From: Neocallimastix lanati (nom. inval.)
Taxonomy: Eukaryota > Neocallimastigomycota > Neocallimastigomycetes > Neocallimastigales > Neocallimastigaceae
DNA length: 62,000 nt
NCBI GenBank assembly: GCA_016946835.1
Contig: JACVTC010000012.1
Location: 1,305,001 to 1,367,000 of the forward strand
Reading direction: 5' to 3'
The notes under the pieces are model-generated. The model ran no database searches, had not been told where the DNA came from, and saw only the letters and a list, made by a program, of their open reading frames with translations. The position numbers were made by a program, and so were the translations under genes. Each line of letters opens with the position of its first letter. Within the stretch, counting starts at the first letter, position 1. This document shows positions 1 to 10,514 of the stretch, piece after piece.

Positions 1-480
1 ATTTCCTAATTCCTCTATTACACTATTAATATCAGCTGAATAATCTTTATAATTTTTAAATTGACTATTAGAAGTTGGGAGGGGAAAAAAAATAAAATAA
101 AGATGAAAATGAGTAATATAGAAATTCATTAATTGAATAAATAATAAAAAAAAATAATAATAATAATAATAAAGAAAAATAATTATCAGTTTCAACTATT
201 TCTATTTTAAACTATATATACATATAAACATATTATTGTATATAAATATATTTATTTATTTAAAAATTTACATTTCGGTTATATGTTGTTGATTATCACA
301 AATAACTCCTTTAAATTGACAACAATTAACATAATTGCTATATTCTTGTTTCATATTATTACCCATATATTGCATTACATTGTTAAAAATTGGACAATCA
401 TTTGCTATCACATTAGGAATATTTATTCCTAAAAATAAAAAAGATGTCAGAGTTAATTGCAGACAATGTTTTAAAGTCAT
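1..480 (-). CDS. Secreted leucine-rich-repeat-type protein, 5' part (two exons, runs off window)
   Basis: Start codon is at 480. Exon 1 (480-272) encodes a hydrophobic signal peptide (about residues 1-26), then a short Cys-containing cap whose CC..KGVICD pattern resembles the LRR N-terminal cap of plant-type LRR proteins. Read without splicing, the frame stops at 268. A GT donor at 271-270 and an AG acceptor at 66-65 define a 207-nt AT-rich intron. Joining 272 to 64 keeps the frame open to the window edge for 21 more codons, and the joined sequence continues as expected for the first LRR strand (HITEI followed by a spaced leucine pattern). Secreted LRR proteins are abundant in anaerobic fungi; the ligand is unknown. 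The C-terminal majority lies outside the window. The splice is inferred from signals and frame only. Confidence 0.62.
65..271 (-). other. Predicted intron in the LRR-type gene
   Basis: GTAAAT donor (sense strand) at 271-266 and a CTAATAG acceptor ending at 65. The interior is almost entirely A/T, with ATT repeats. Removing 207 nt restores an open frame into the window edge. Confidence 0.55.
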
Positions 481-774
481 TTTGGATTATTAATTTAACT
501 TAGTCTTTATTATATTTTATTTTATTTTATTTTATTCTTTTTTTTTTCTTTTCTTTTCTTTTTTTTTTAAAAAAAAAAAAAGAAAATAACTTAAATATTT
601 ATTACTATTAAAAAAATAATAATCCTTATATTTTAATATGTTGATTTATAATAATATGTTTTTTTCATGAAAAGATAAGAAATTTATTATTATTAATTAT
701 TATTAATTTTTTTTTTTTTTTTTTCTTTATCTTTTTATTATTATATTTTTATTTATTTGATTAAAAATTTAAAA

Positions 775-808
<34 letters not shown>

Positions 809-3584
809 TTTTAAAATTATTTTTTGGAAAAAAAAAAAAAAAATTTTTTTTTTTATTAATATAAAAAATTAAAAATAATATTAATAATAAAGCTTAATAA
901 TTATTAAATTTTTCAATTCTTCAATTTATTCATTTATCAATATTTAACATAAATTAATTTTTTTTTTTTTTTAAAAAATTTTATTATTAATTAATCCTAT
1001 AAAAGAAATTATTTATTTATTTATTTATTTATTAATTTATTAATTTTTTTATTTATTTAGTCAATTATTATCTATTAATTTATTTATTAATTTATTTATA
1101 TATTTATTAATATATTTATTAATTTATTTATTATCTATTTATTTATTTATTAATTTATATATTTATTAATATATTAATTATCTATTTATTTATCTATTTA
1201 TTTATTACTTATTTATTTATTTTATTGTTAATTAATAATGATATTATATTCTCCATATATTATATAATATATTGCAATATAATTCAAATTAATATATATT
1301 AATTAATAATACTATAAAAATAATTGCACCATTTTTTTTTCCTTATGAAAAGTTATATTATAATTATTATTCATCGATCATTTAAAAATAATATATAGTT
1401 AATATATAATATAATAGTAATGATTAATATATTATTTCATATTGTATTAATTACCAACAATGACTCTATTTAATTTCTGTGTAACAATAATGCTATAAAA
1501 GTTTTTATTTAATTAAATTTAGGTTTGCACGGGTTAAATGAAAATTTAATAAAATAAAAAAAAGAAAAAAGGAAAAAAAAAGGAAAAAGAAAATAAAAAT
1601 AAAAAAAATAAAAAAAGTGTTACAGTAAAGGAAATTTTATTTTCTTTCTCTTTTTTTTTTTTTTTTTTTTTTTATTTATTGGGTTGAAGTATCAACGATA
1701 GAAATAAATAGAAATAATAAAAAAAATATTATTTTAATTGTTAAATATTTTTTTCTTTATTTACTGAACTATATAATTATTTTCCATAAATAAATTTATT
1801 ATATAAAACAATAAAAGAAAAGAAAAAATTTTTTTAAACTGTTCATATATATATATATATATTTTTATCTTAACAACTAATTTAAATATATATATATATA
1901 TTTATGTTTTTTTTAACTGTTATATTTTTTTACTTTATTTCTTTATAGATAATAAAACTAATAATTAATTTACAATATAATAAATATTGATTAAACTAAA
2001 AATATTGATTTTAAAATTCATTTAGAATAGCTTAATACACAATAGTTTATTTATTCTTTACTTTTAAAAAATAATTGTATAACTATCTTCGTATAATACA
2101 TTCCAGCATAAAAAAATTTTATTGTTAGCTCATTCATTAATTATAAATTAACATTTTGTTTTTATATCACTGAAGATATGTACATATTATATTGATAATA
2201 AATAATTATTTTCTCCTTTACAGTAATAAATATACATGTAATACTTATAATCTATATTTAAATATAATGTGATCAAATAATTTTTTTAAATAAGAATCTA
2301 TACTTATTCTTATTATAATAAAAAAAATTCATTTATATTTAGTTTTATAGAAATAATATTGAAGCATTTATACTATATCCTATATTTATTATTAATAGTT
2401 AGGTTTTATATACTTTTTTTTTTTTTTTTTTTACCAATTTATTATATTATCGTAAATATTTACAATTTTTTTTTTTTTAATCAATATATAATAAATAATA
2501 ATTATTTATAATTATAATAATAATATAATAATAACAATTTTTCATAAAATAAAGTAATTTTTGTTATATTTATAAATTTCTCAAAGAATTAAAATATTAA
2601 ATCAATTGAACGAATTATAAATAACAATATAATAATTTAAGAATTAAATTAATAAAATCAATATTCATAATTCTAATAATAGTAAATTATTAATATTATT
2701 ATTAATATTGATGTTATTAATTTATGTTTTTTTTTTTTTTTTTTTTTTTAATTATACATTCTTCATTAAATACATTGGAAACAATTGGAAAAATATACAA
2801 ATAAAAATTTTTATAATGTTTGAATTAAATTATAATATATATCGAAGAAAATATTCCAAGCTTATAAGAATATTATTTACATATAGTGTAATCCATGATA
2901 ATAAAATTAGTTATTAAATATTATTATAGATATCTTAATGAATTTCAATTTATTTTATATTTTGTTAAGTATCGATTATATTATATTTGAAGGTTACATT
3001 TAAAAAATTTTTTTTCTTCATTCTTTATAAGGAAAAATAAAAAAAAGTCAAAAAGTTGATTGCTTGTGGCAAATCTTTTCCAAAAAAAAAAAAAAAATAA
3101 AAAAAAAAATAAAAAATAAAATAAAATAAAAATAATTATTATTTAGATAGTATAAATATATTAGAAACCTTGTTTAAGTATATAATTAAATATATGTAAA
3201 TTAAAAAAAAAAAAAAAAGATATATATATCGAAGAAAATGATTATGGTTAAATATAGTATATATGGAATATTATTGAATATTACTATATGGAATAGTATT
3301 TTTATTATATAATATTATTTTAAATTTTATTAAATATAATTAAATTTTATTAATTTAAAAAATTTTTTTTAATTTTTATTGTAGTGTTAAAAACTGGAAT
3401 AAAAGAAATAAAAATTATTCTATAAACTTTATATAGAGTTGAAGTGTATTTTAAAATTTGAAAAACAATATAATTAAATTAATATAAATATAAAATTTGT
3501 TATAATAGAGTTTACATTTTTTTATTTTTATTTTTTTTTATTTTAATTTTTTTTTACCATTCTAAAAAGTAAATTTAGTAGTAG

Positions 3585-3627
<43 letters not shown>

Positions 3628-3784
3628 AAATAAATACTTGAATAAGAATAAATAATAAATAAATGAACTTAAAAAATTGACATAATAAATAAAAATTAAA
3701 ATAATTCAATCTACTATTATATATATAATATATAATATTTTTATGTTTTAATTATTACAAAGAAATATTATTTTAAAGTAAATA
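481..3784. other. Intergenic, low-complexity AT
   Basis: About 3.3 kb of poly-A/poly-T runs, TA dinucleotides (for example near 790-806 and 3593-3620) and a TTTA/TTTATTAA microsatellite field at about 1010-1230. Short open frames such as 2708-2917 are built on homopolymers and have no coding character. No RNA gene or element recognised. It should hold the promoters of the divergent LRR and ankyrin genes. Confidence 0.7.
1010..1230. repeat. TTTA / TTTATTAA microsatellite field
   Basis: Dense tandem TTTA units interspersed with TTAA and TATA variants over about 220 bp. Simple-sequence DNA with no coding potential. Confidence 0.7.
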
Positions 3785-6700
3785 ATGAATAAAAGAACAT
3801 TAAACGAAATAAGAAAAGATTTAAGAAATGCAATAAAAACTAGCAATATATTCGAATTTAAACGCTTACTTCAAGAATTTAAAAATTCAGTAAGCGATTT
3901 TAAACAGTTGAAGATGGATTTATTAAAATTATCTCTAATATATAATTCCTCCATTGAAATGATAGAAACTGTTCTAATCAATGATAGGTATGAAACGCTG
4001 AATTATATATTTGAAATTAATGATAAAAAAAAATTACCACTTTCCTATTCCCTCGAAAATAATAATTTAAAAGTTTCAGATCTTTTAATAAGATATGGTG
4101 CTGATATTAATAGTATACCTTATTCAACTTTAGTTTCTATACTTTCTTCGAAAAATTTGAAATATATCATAAATAAAGGTTTAATTATATCACCTCTTTT
4201 TTTACGTCAATTAATAAAGAAAAAATTTAATTTCTTTTTAAGGAATATTTTTAAATATAGTATTTTCAATAATACTTTTATCTTAAAATTGCTTTTATTT
4301 TATAAAGAAGGAAAACCTTTATCAAATGATGAATTAAAAGGTATAATAAATAAAGAGAAAGGTAAAATAATTTTTGATAAATCTTTATATGATGTAGCAT
4401 TTAACGTTAATAATTATGAATCATTAGATATTCTCTATGAAAATGACTATAATGAAAAGTCAGTAGTTTTAGATAATATATTTAATACTCTTGATTCATT
4501 TGACGAGAATGAAACAATTAAAATTTTAAATAAAATTCATAATGATGAATTAAAATTTAAGTTAAATGAATTGTTAGTAAATAAACAAAAAATATATAAA
4601 TTAATTGAACAAGGAAAAATTGTTGAACTCAAAGAATTTATAATAGAAAGAAAAATATATCTATATAATTTCAACAATAAATTTGATGAAAATAAAGATA
4701 TATTAAAAATTACACTCTCAAGTGAGAATGCAACAGTTGAAATGACAGATTTCATAATAAAGCAATGCTTTTACTATGATTTAAATTATATTGTATCTGT
4801 CAACAATAATTCAATACCAATATTATTTATTCCAATTTTTAATAATCGTTTAGATTTATTTGATTTTTTAATAAAAAATGGTGCTGATATTAATTTTGAA
4901 AATTTTTTAATTAATATATTTCATCGTTATTCCGATAATCCAAAGTATATAAAACATATTTTAAGTAGTGATATCGTAATTAACAAAGAAACAATTATTG
5001 CCCTTTTTTCAACGAAAGAAATAAAATTTTTAAAATTATTTCTAAAGTATTACGTATTTAATAACTCCGTTATCTTAAAATTTCTTTGTATTTATAGGAA
5101 CAAAACATCATTATCTTATTCTAATTTAAAAAATATGATTACTGTTGAAAACAATAAAATAGGTTCAATAATAAGTTCTTTATATAAAATATTATTAGAA
5201 AATCATAATTATGAGGCAATAAACATCCTATGTGATTACGATTTTAGAGATAAAAATATTATTAATTGCGATTTCTACCAATTATTAAATAGTAATGAAA
5301 ATAAATATAGTTGTATAGATGAAATTCAAAATGGATATTTGAGAATACCTGTTGATGAATATTTTTTAAATAATTTAAAGTATGATACAGAAAGAAAAAA
5401 TGAAATAAAAAAATTAATAAAAGATAATGATTTTAATGGTTTAAAAATTTTTTCTACAATGAATAATTTTTTATTACCATATTATAGTAATAGAACTTTT
5501 GATCCATTAGTTTATGCCGTAGAAAATAATGCGTCATATGAAATGATAAAGTTTATCATTCATCAGTATCCATCTTTAAACTATATTGTTAAAGATCATG
5601 CAATTAATGAAAATAACTCAATTAATAGTAATGGTAGTAATAATGATAATGGTAATAACGGTAATGAAGATGTAAATATTACTGAAGCAAATGGAAACCA
5701 TAATGGACGACAATATAGTTTTATTTCTCCATTATTTATAGCGATCGCTAATATGAAATTTGATATTGCCAAATTATTCTTAGAATATGGTGCGAATATA
5801 AATTATAGTATTAATTCTATTGATATTGCTCATTTATTATCATTAAAAAATCGTATAAGTCATAGAAATTTAAACTTTTTATTAGAAAATAATTATAGAA
5901 TTTCTTATAAATTTTTAGCTACATTAATAGAAAATAAAAGGAATAATTTATTAAGAATAATTTTCAAGTATTTTATTTTTAATAACGAATTCATTTTAAA
6001 ATTATTAACATTATCAAAGAATAAAATTTCGGTATCACAGCAACAATTAATTGATTTAATTAACGAAGAAATTCATCAAATTGGAATTGGATTTTTTTGG
6101 TTTAAGGAAGCTATTATATATAATAATGATGAAGCAATAAAAATGTTTATAAATCAGTGTAAGAATGCAAGACGAGAATTTATGCCTTTTGAAGCAAATG
6201 AATTACTATTAAATAGTATGCTATTTGAAAATTATTGCTTCATCGACAATTTTTTTAAAACAAATCTTTTTGATTTAAAGAAAATTGATTTAAAATATAT
6301 GATAGATGCAATAGATGGTCATTTTAATGGTATGAATGATGATGATGATGATGATAATGATGATGATGATGATATTGATGATGATGATGATATTGATGAT
6401 AATGATGATATTGATGATGATGATGATATTAATGATGATGATGATATTGATGATAATGATGATGATGACGATGATGATGATGACGATGATGATGATGATG
6501 ACGATGATGATGATGACTATGATGATGATGATGACGATGATGATGATGATAATGACGATGATAATGATGACGATGATGATGATGACGATGATGATGATGA
6601 TGATGATGATGATGACGATGATGATGATGATAATGACGATGATAATGATGACGATGATGATGACGATGATGATGATGATAATGACGATGATAATGATGAC

Positions 6701-7711
6701 GATGATGATGATGATGACGATGATGATGATGATGATGATGATGAGGAATTTATTATTAATAAATTCAAACCTGATATGTTAAAATTTTTTATTGAAAAAT
6801 ATACCAATTATAAATTATTTAGTTTTAACCAATATAATTTTGAAGATATTATAAATTTCATATTTAAAATTGATGATATTTCAATTGTTAAAGATTTAAT
6901 TAGACAATGTTTGAAACATCCAACATTTAGTTTTGAATATATAAAATTTGAAAAAGTATTAAATATATTAGTAAATAAAGTAGCTGATATATCTACATTA
7001 AAATGGATAATTAATGAATTATTTAAACATCCAACTTTTGATTTTAAAAGATTTAATTACGAAGATTCATTAATTATTATTAATTATCTTCGTGATTCAG
7101 AATTATTAAAATATTACGTAGACAAATCTTTAAGCCATGAAAATTTTGATTTTGAAAATATTAGGATGGAAAAAATTTTATTTTTTAATGTTGCTGTAAA
7201 CAATGATGAATCATTTTTAGAATATTATGTTACGAAATTAATTAATAGTCCAAGATTTAATATGAAATATGTCAATCTGGATGAAATTATAAACACAATT
7301 TGTACTTCATCAGATCATAAAATTGACCTTTTAAATTTCATCAATGAATATTTCATTAGTCATTCTACTTTTGATTTTAATAAAGGGGTTAGTATTGAAC
7401 CTCTTTTAATATCTCTAAGTAGAATTGAAAATGAAAATGATGTTCAATATTTCACAGATAAAATAATCAATCATCCGACATTAGATATTAACAATCCAAG
7501 CATCTTAGAAAAAATATTAATCATTTTATGTAAAATTAATAATAAATCCTTTTCTGAATTTATAATAAATAAAATTATTAATTCTGATAAATTCAATCCT
7601 GAACAGCTTAAATGTAAAACCATTAATTATGATCGAATAATGTATTTTACAAAACTTCATAATAACACTCATATCCTAACCTTAATAAATCAAATATTTA
7701 AAGAATTTTAA
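3785..7711 (+). CDS. Large ankyrin-repeat-like protein with poly-Asp tract and C-terminal 37-residue repeats
   Basis: A single 1308-codon frame starting in an A-rich context. Residues 1-840 hold degenerate ankyrin motifs, including IRYGADIN, IKNGADIN and LEYGANIN. They are organised as three copies of a larger module: the signature [I/L]FKY..FNN..ILK.L recurs with its Lys at residues 157, 421 and 728. The third copy carries a low-complexity Asn/Gly insert (about 615-650). Residues about 851-987 are nearly pure Asp with scattered Asn and Ile. After that, a motif [H/S]P.F.F recurs at about 1045, 1082, 1118, 1155, 1193, 1230 and 1267, so the period is 36-38 residues. There is no signal peptide or membrane segment, so it is probably intracellular. 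Ankyrin-type repeats suggest protein binding; no enzymatic domain is seen. Ankyrin families are greatly expanded in anaerobic fungi. Confidence 0.8.
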   Translation: MNKRTLNEIRKDLRNAIKTSNIFEFKRLLQEFKNSVSDFKQLKMDLLKLSLIYNSSIEMIETVLINDRYETLNYIFEINDKKKLPLSYSLENNNLKVSDLLIRYGADINSIPYSTLVSILSSKNLKYIINKGLIISPLFLRQLIKKKFNFFLRNIFKYSIFNNTFILKLLLFYKEGKPLSNDELKGIINKEKGKIIFDKSLYDVAFNVNNYESLDILYENDYNEKSVVLDNIFNTLDSFDENETIKILNKIHNDELKFKLNELLVNKQKIYKLIEQGKIVELKEFIIERKIYLYNFNNKFDENKDILKITLSSENATVEMTDFIIKQCFYYDLNYIVSVNNNSIPILFIPIFNNRLDLFDFLIKNGADINFENFLINIFHRYSDNPKYIKHILSSDIVINKETIIALFSTKEIKFLKLFLKYYVFNNSVILKFLCIYRNKTSLSYSNLKNMITVENNKIGSIISSLYKILLENHNYEAINILCDYDFRDKNIINCDFYQLLNSNENKYSCIDEIQNGYLRIPVDEYFLNNLKYDTERKNEIKKLIKDNDFNGLKIFSTMNNFLLPYYSNRTFDPLVYAVENNASYEMIKFIIHQYPSLNYIVKDHAINENNSINSNGSNNDNGNNGNEDVNITEANGNHNGRQYSFISPLFIAIANMKFDIAKLFLEYGANINYSINSIDIAHLLSLKNRISHRNLNFLLENNYRISYKFLATLIENKRNNLLRIIFKYFIFNNEFILKLLTLSKNKISVSQQQLIDLINEEIHQIGIGFFWFKEAIIYNNDEAIKMFINQCKNARREFMPFEANELLLNSMLFENYCFIDNFFKTNLFDLKKIDLKYMIDAIDGHFNGMNDDDDDDNDDDDDIDDDDDIDDNDDIDDDDDINDDDDIDDNDDDDDDDDDDDDDDDDDDDDYDDDDDDDDDDNDDDNDDDDDDDDDDDDDDDDDDDDDDNDDDNDDDDDDDDDDDNDDDNDDDDDDDDDDDDDDDDEEFIINKFKPDMLKFFIEKYTNYKLFSFNQYNFEDIINFIFKIDDISIVKDLIRQCLKHPTFSFEYIKFEKVLNILVNKVADISTLKWIINELFKHPTFDFKRFNYEDSLIIINYLRDSELLKYYVDKSLSHENFDFENIRMEKILFFNVAVNNDESFLEYYVTKLINSPRFNMKYVNLDEIINTICTSSDHKIDLLNFINEYFISHSTFDFNKGVSIEPLLISLSRIENENDVQYFTDKIINHPTLDINNPSILEKILIILCKINNKSFSEFIINKIINSDKFNPEQLKCKTINYDRIMYFTKLHNNTHILTLINQIFKEF
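6333..6745 (+). repeat. GAT/GAC minisatellite encoding poly-Asp
   Basis: About 410 bp of GAT with interspersed GAC and AAT codons inside the ankyrin-like gene. A higher-order unit starting GATAATGACGATGATAATGA begins at 6548, 6629 and 6677, so the tract grew by segmental tandem duplication (81 and 48 bp, both multiples of three). Open frames of poly-Met and poly-Ser on the other readings are shadows of this tract. Confidence 0.9.
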
Positions 7712-7743
7712 AGAAAAATTAATAATAATAAATAATAAATAAA

Positions 7744-7788
<45 letters not shown>

Positions 7789-8099
7789 CATATGTATTTA
7801 TCAATATATATTTGAGTAGAAAGTATTTAAATTTTCTAATAAATGTTATAATATATATATATATATAATTTTTTTTTTCACAAAAATATATACTTTATCA
7901 TATAATTATATATATATATATTATAAAAATGAAAATTAGTTATTTATTTTTATTTAATTTATTACATAAATATATATATATATATATATAAAATAATAAG
8001 AATAATTAAAAAAAAAAAAATAAAATTAAAATTAAAATTAAAAATTATTATATAAAAATATTTTATATTAACAATAAAAACACTATTTGTTTAATTAAT

Positions 8100-8605
8100 T
8101 AATACTATGTCCAGATTTTAAAATAAACGATAAAACAGCTATGATTTATATATAAATGATAGGGTTTTTTAGCATATTACAAACCTAGCTAGTTGAATAC
8201 ATATTTAGCATATATTTAACATATTTAATGTTGTAAGATGTTGTTGTTCAAACTAGCTAAGTTTTGCATAACTAACATATATTCATATACATATATATAA
8301 ATATATACATCATATACATATATCAACATATGCATGATCGTTCATATAGATATTAACATATGCATAATATGCGATAAACCGAGTATATTGATATGTGTGC
8401 GATTTGGGCTGATTATATATACAAATGGATATAGTTGCATAGTTTGATGCATATGTTAATATTTTACGATTATTGTCGTTCATATATATATAAACGATTG
8501 TTGCTTTTCATATATGTATAAATGATGATTGTTAATATGCTGATTTTGAATGACTTTGATACTAAAACTAGCTCAAATGTTCATCAACAAACAATGCTAA
8601 TATTT
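8100..8605. repeat. Complex non-homopolymeric segment, possible small non-autonomous element
   Basis: Unlike its surroundings, this segment has few A/T runs. It contains several CTAGCT/AGCTAG words (about 8185, 8253, 8572) and repeated CATATGCAT-like words between 8325 and 8455. TTAGCAT near 8168 and its complement ATGCTAA near 8597, each followed inward by an AGCTAGTT-type word, form very imperfect terminal inverted repeats with different spacing. No open frame is present. It may be a MITE-like element, but this is weakly supported. Confidence 0.25.
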
Positions 8606-8916
8606 TTAAAAAGTATTTGTATTTTATTTATATTAAGTATTACTAATAATAAAATATTAATACTTTTATGAAGAATTAATTTTAATTTATTTATTTATTA
8701 TTATTTTTTTTTTATTAACAATTATAATAAATTAATTAATTATTATTTATTATTAATTAATAATTTTATTTATAAAATTAAAAGTTAAAATATTGTTATA
8801 AATATATATATATAAATTATAATTAATCTTAATAAGACATATTTCTTTGTTTATATTTATTATAAAAATTTTTTTTTAGATTTAACAGTTAATAATTGAA
8901 TTGTGTAATTTTATTT

Positions 8917-8951
<35 letters not shown>

Positions 8952-9127
8952 TATTCCATTTTATATAAATACTTTAAATATGCAATATATAATTGTATAT
9001 AATAATTATATATTTATTTTAATTTCTTTCAGTTTATATTAAATATTATTTGTTAATAATTGTTAAATCCATAAATAATTGTAGTCATTATTAAATTTTT
9101 ATTTTTACTATTATTATATTAATTATG

Positions 9128-9401
9128 AAAAGGATGCTTTTTTTTTTTTAAGGGATAATTTAGAGTATTGCGAGTATTACTAAACTCATAACAAAACGTG
9201 GTTGGGATTTATTCCTTTATAGTTTTTCCCTTACATTAAATATTCTAGGCTTAATTGGAAATGGGCATACAGTGATGTCAAGTCTAACTAACCGTTGGTT
9301 CTCACGTTGATCTTTTGGAGGATATTGTGTCGTTACCTCATCTCCGAGATGATTCAAAGATTTCATTGAGAAAGGATGCTCAGCCTTAATTATTCCATTA
9401 A

Positions 9402-9451
<50 letters not shown>

Positions 9452-9600
9452 AAAAATAAAAAATAAAACCTCTCAAAATTAACCTTTTCCAAGGGATTTA
9501 GAACGAGTCAACGCTTAGATTGTAAGGCAATTAGGGTAAATAATATCTACTTCCGCACATAAATAGGAAAAGTTTTTTTTCTTTTAGAGGTCTTATTGCC
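9128..9600 (-). pseudogene. Unidentified decayed coding-like island
   Basis: Higher G+C than the flanks. On the minus strand a 91-codon frame (9492-9217) holds about 60 residues of ordinary composition downstream of a poly-Phe artefact that reads through an A-tract (about 9405-9450). Coding-like sequence also precedes the tract (about 9500-9600), but in other frames. I do not recognise the family. A transposable-element fragment interrupted by A-tract growth is the most economical reading. Confidence 0.3.
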
Positions 9601-10213
9601 CTCTTTCTTTTTATTATTTCTTTGTTTTAGTAAAAAAATAAAAAATAAAAGATAAAAATTTATTTATTTATTTTTTATTTTTTATTTTTTTTTTTTTTTT
9701 TTTAAATTCATTTTTATTTAATCTTAATATAATAATAAATATAGTGAAATAATGAACAAGAAAAGATTTTTTTTTTTATATATATATCAATAATATGTCA
9801 ATAAAAAATTAATATATCAAATCATATATATTGTATTAATTTTTATTAATATGAAATATAGAAAAAACTTAAAAAGTTAAACAAACAAAACAGACAAACA
9901 AACAAACAAAAAAAAAAAAAAAAAAATAAAAATATAAAAAGACTAATATTTTTAAAATATATTTTTTTCAAATAATAATATCAATTCTTATATTTATTTA
10001 TGAATAAAATTTAAATATTATTATGATTTTATGATTATTAAATTATCAATAACTGTTATATTATTATTATTATTATTAATGAAAAAAAATGATATAATCT
10101 TTTAAAAAAGAGATAATAATTATTCTTTGTTCTTGTTAATATTGATATTAATATATCATTTTAAGTAATAAAAGTTCTTTTATTATAAAAATTAAATTTA
10201 AGATTTATTTTAT

Positions 10214-10244
<31 letters not shown>

Positions 10245-10514
10245 TATTTTATTTTATTTTATTTTATTTTATTTTATTTTTTTATTTATTTTAATTTTTT
10301 TATTATTAATATTTATAATACAAAAAAGAAAAAATATATATATTTTTTATAAGAAAAAAGTTATTAAATTTAAATAATACCTATTAAAAAGATTAATAAA
10401 AATTATTATCATTTTTTAATATGTAATGATATAAAAAAAAATAAAAAAATTTTTTTTTTTTTCTTTTTATCATTCAAACTATTAGTACTCTATATATTTA
10501 TTTTTTATATTAAT

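Larger units (their letters stand above)
7712..10514. other. Intergenic, AT-rich, with two distinctive islands
   Basis: Mostly homopolymers and TA repeats. Two stretches stand out from this background and are listed separately: about 8100-8600 (complex, CTAGCT-containing) and about 9128-9600 (higher G+C, coding-like remnant). A TTTA/TTTTA microsatellite lies at about 10215-10280. Confidence 0.6.

Noticed and set aside
2708-2917. 69-codon ORF
   Set aside because: Starts in a T run giving poly-Phe; no conserved features.
6336-6782. 148-codon poly-Met frame on + and 96-codon poly-Ser frame on - over the GAT tract
   Set aside because: Out-of-phase readings of the GAT/GAC repeat; the ankyrin-like frame covers the region and has ordinary sequence on both sides.
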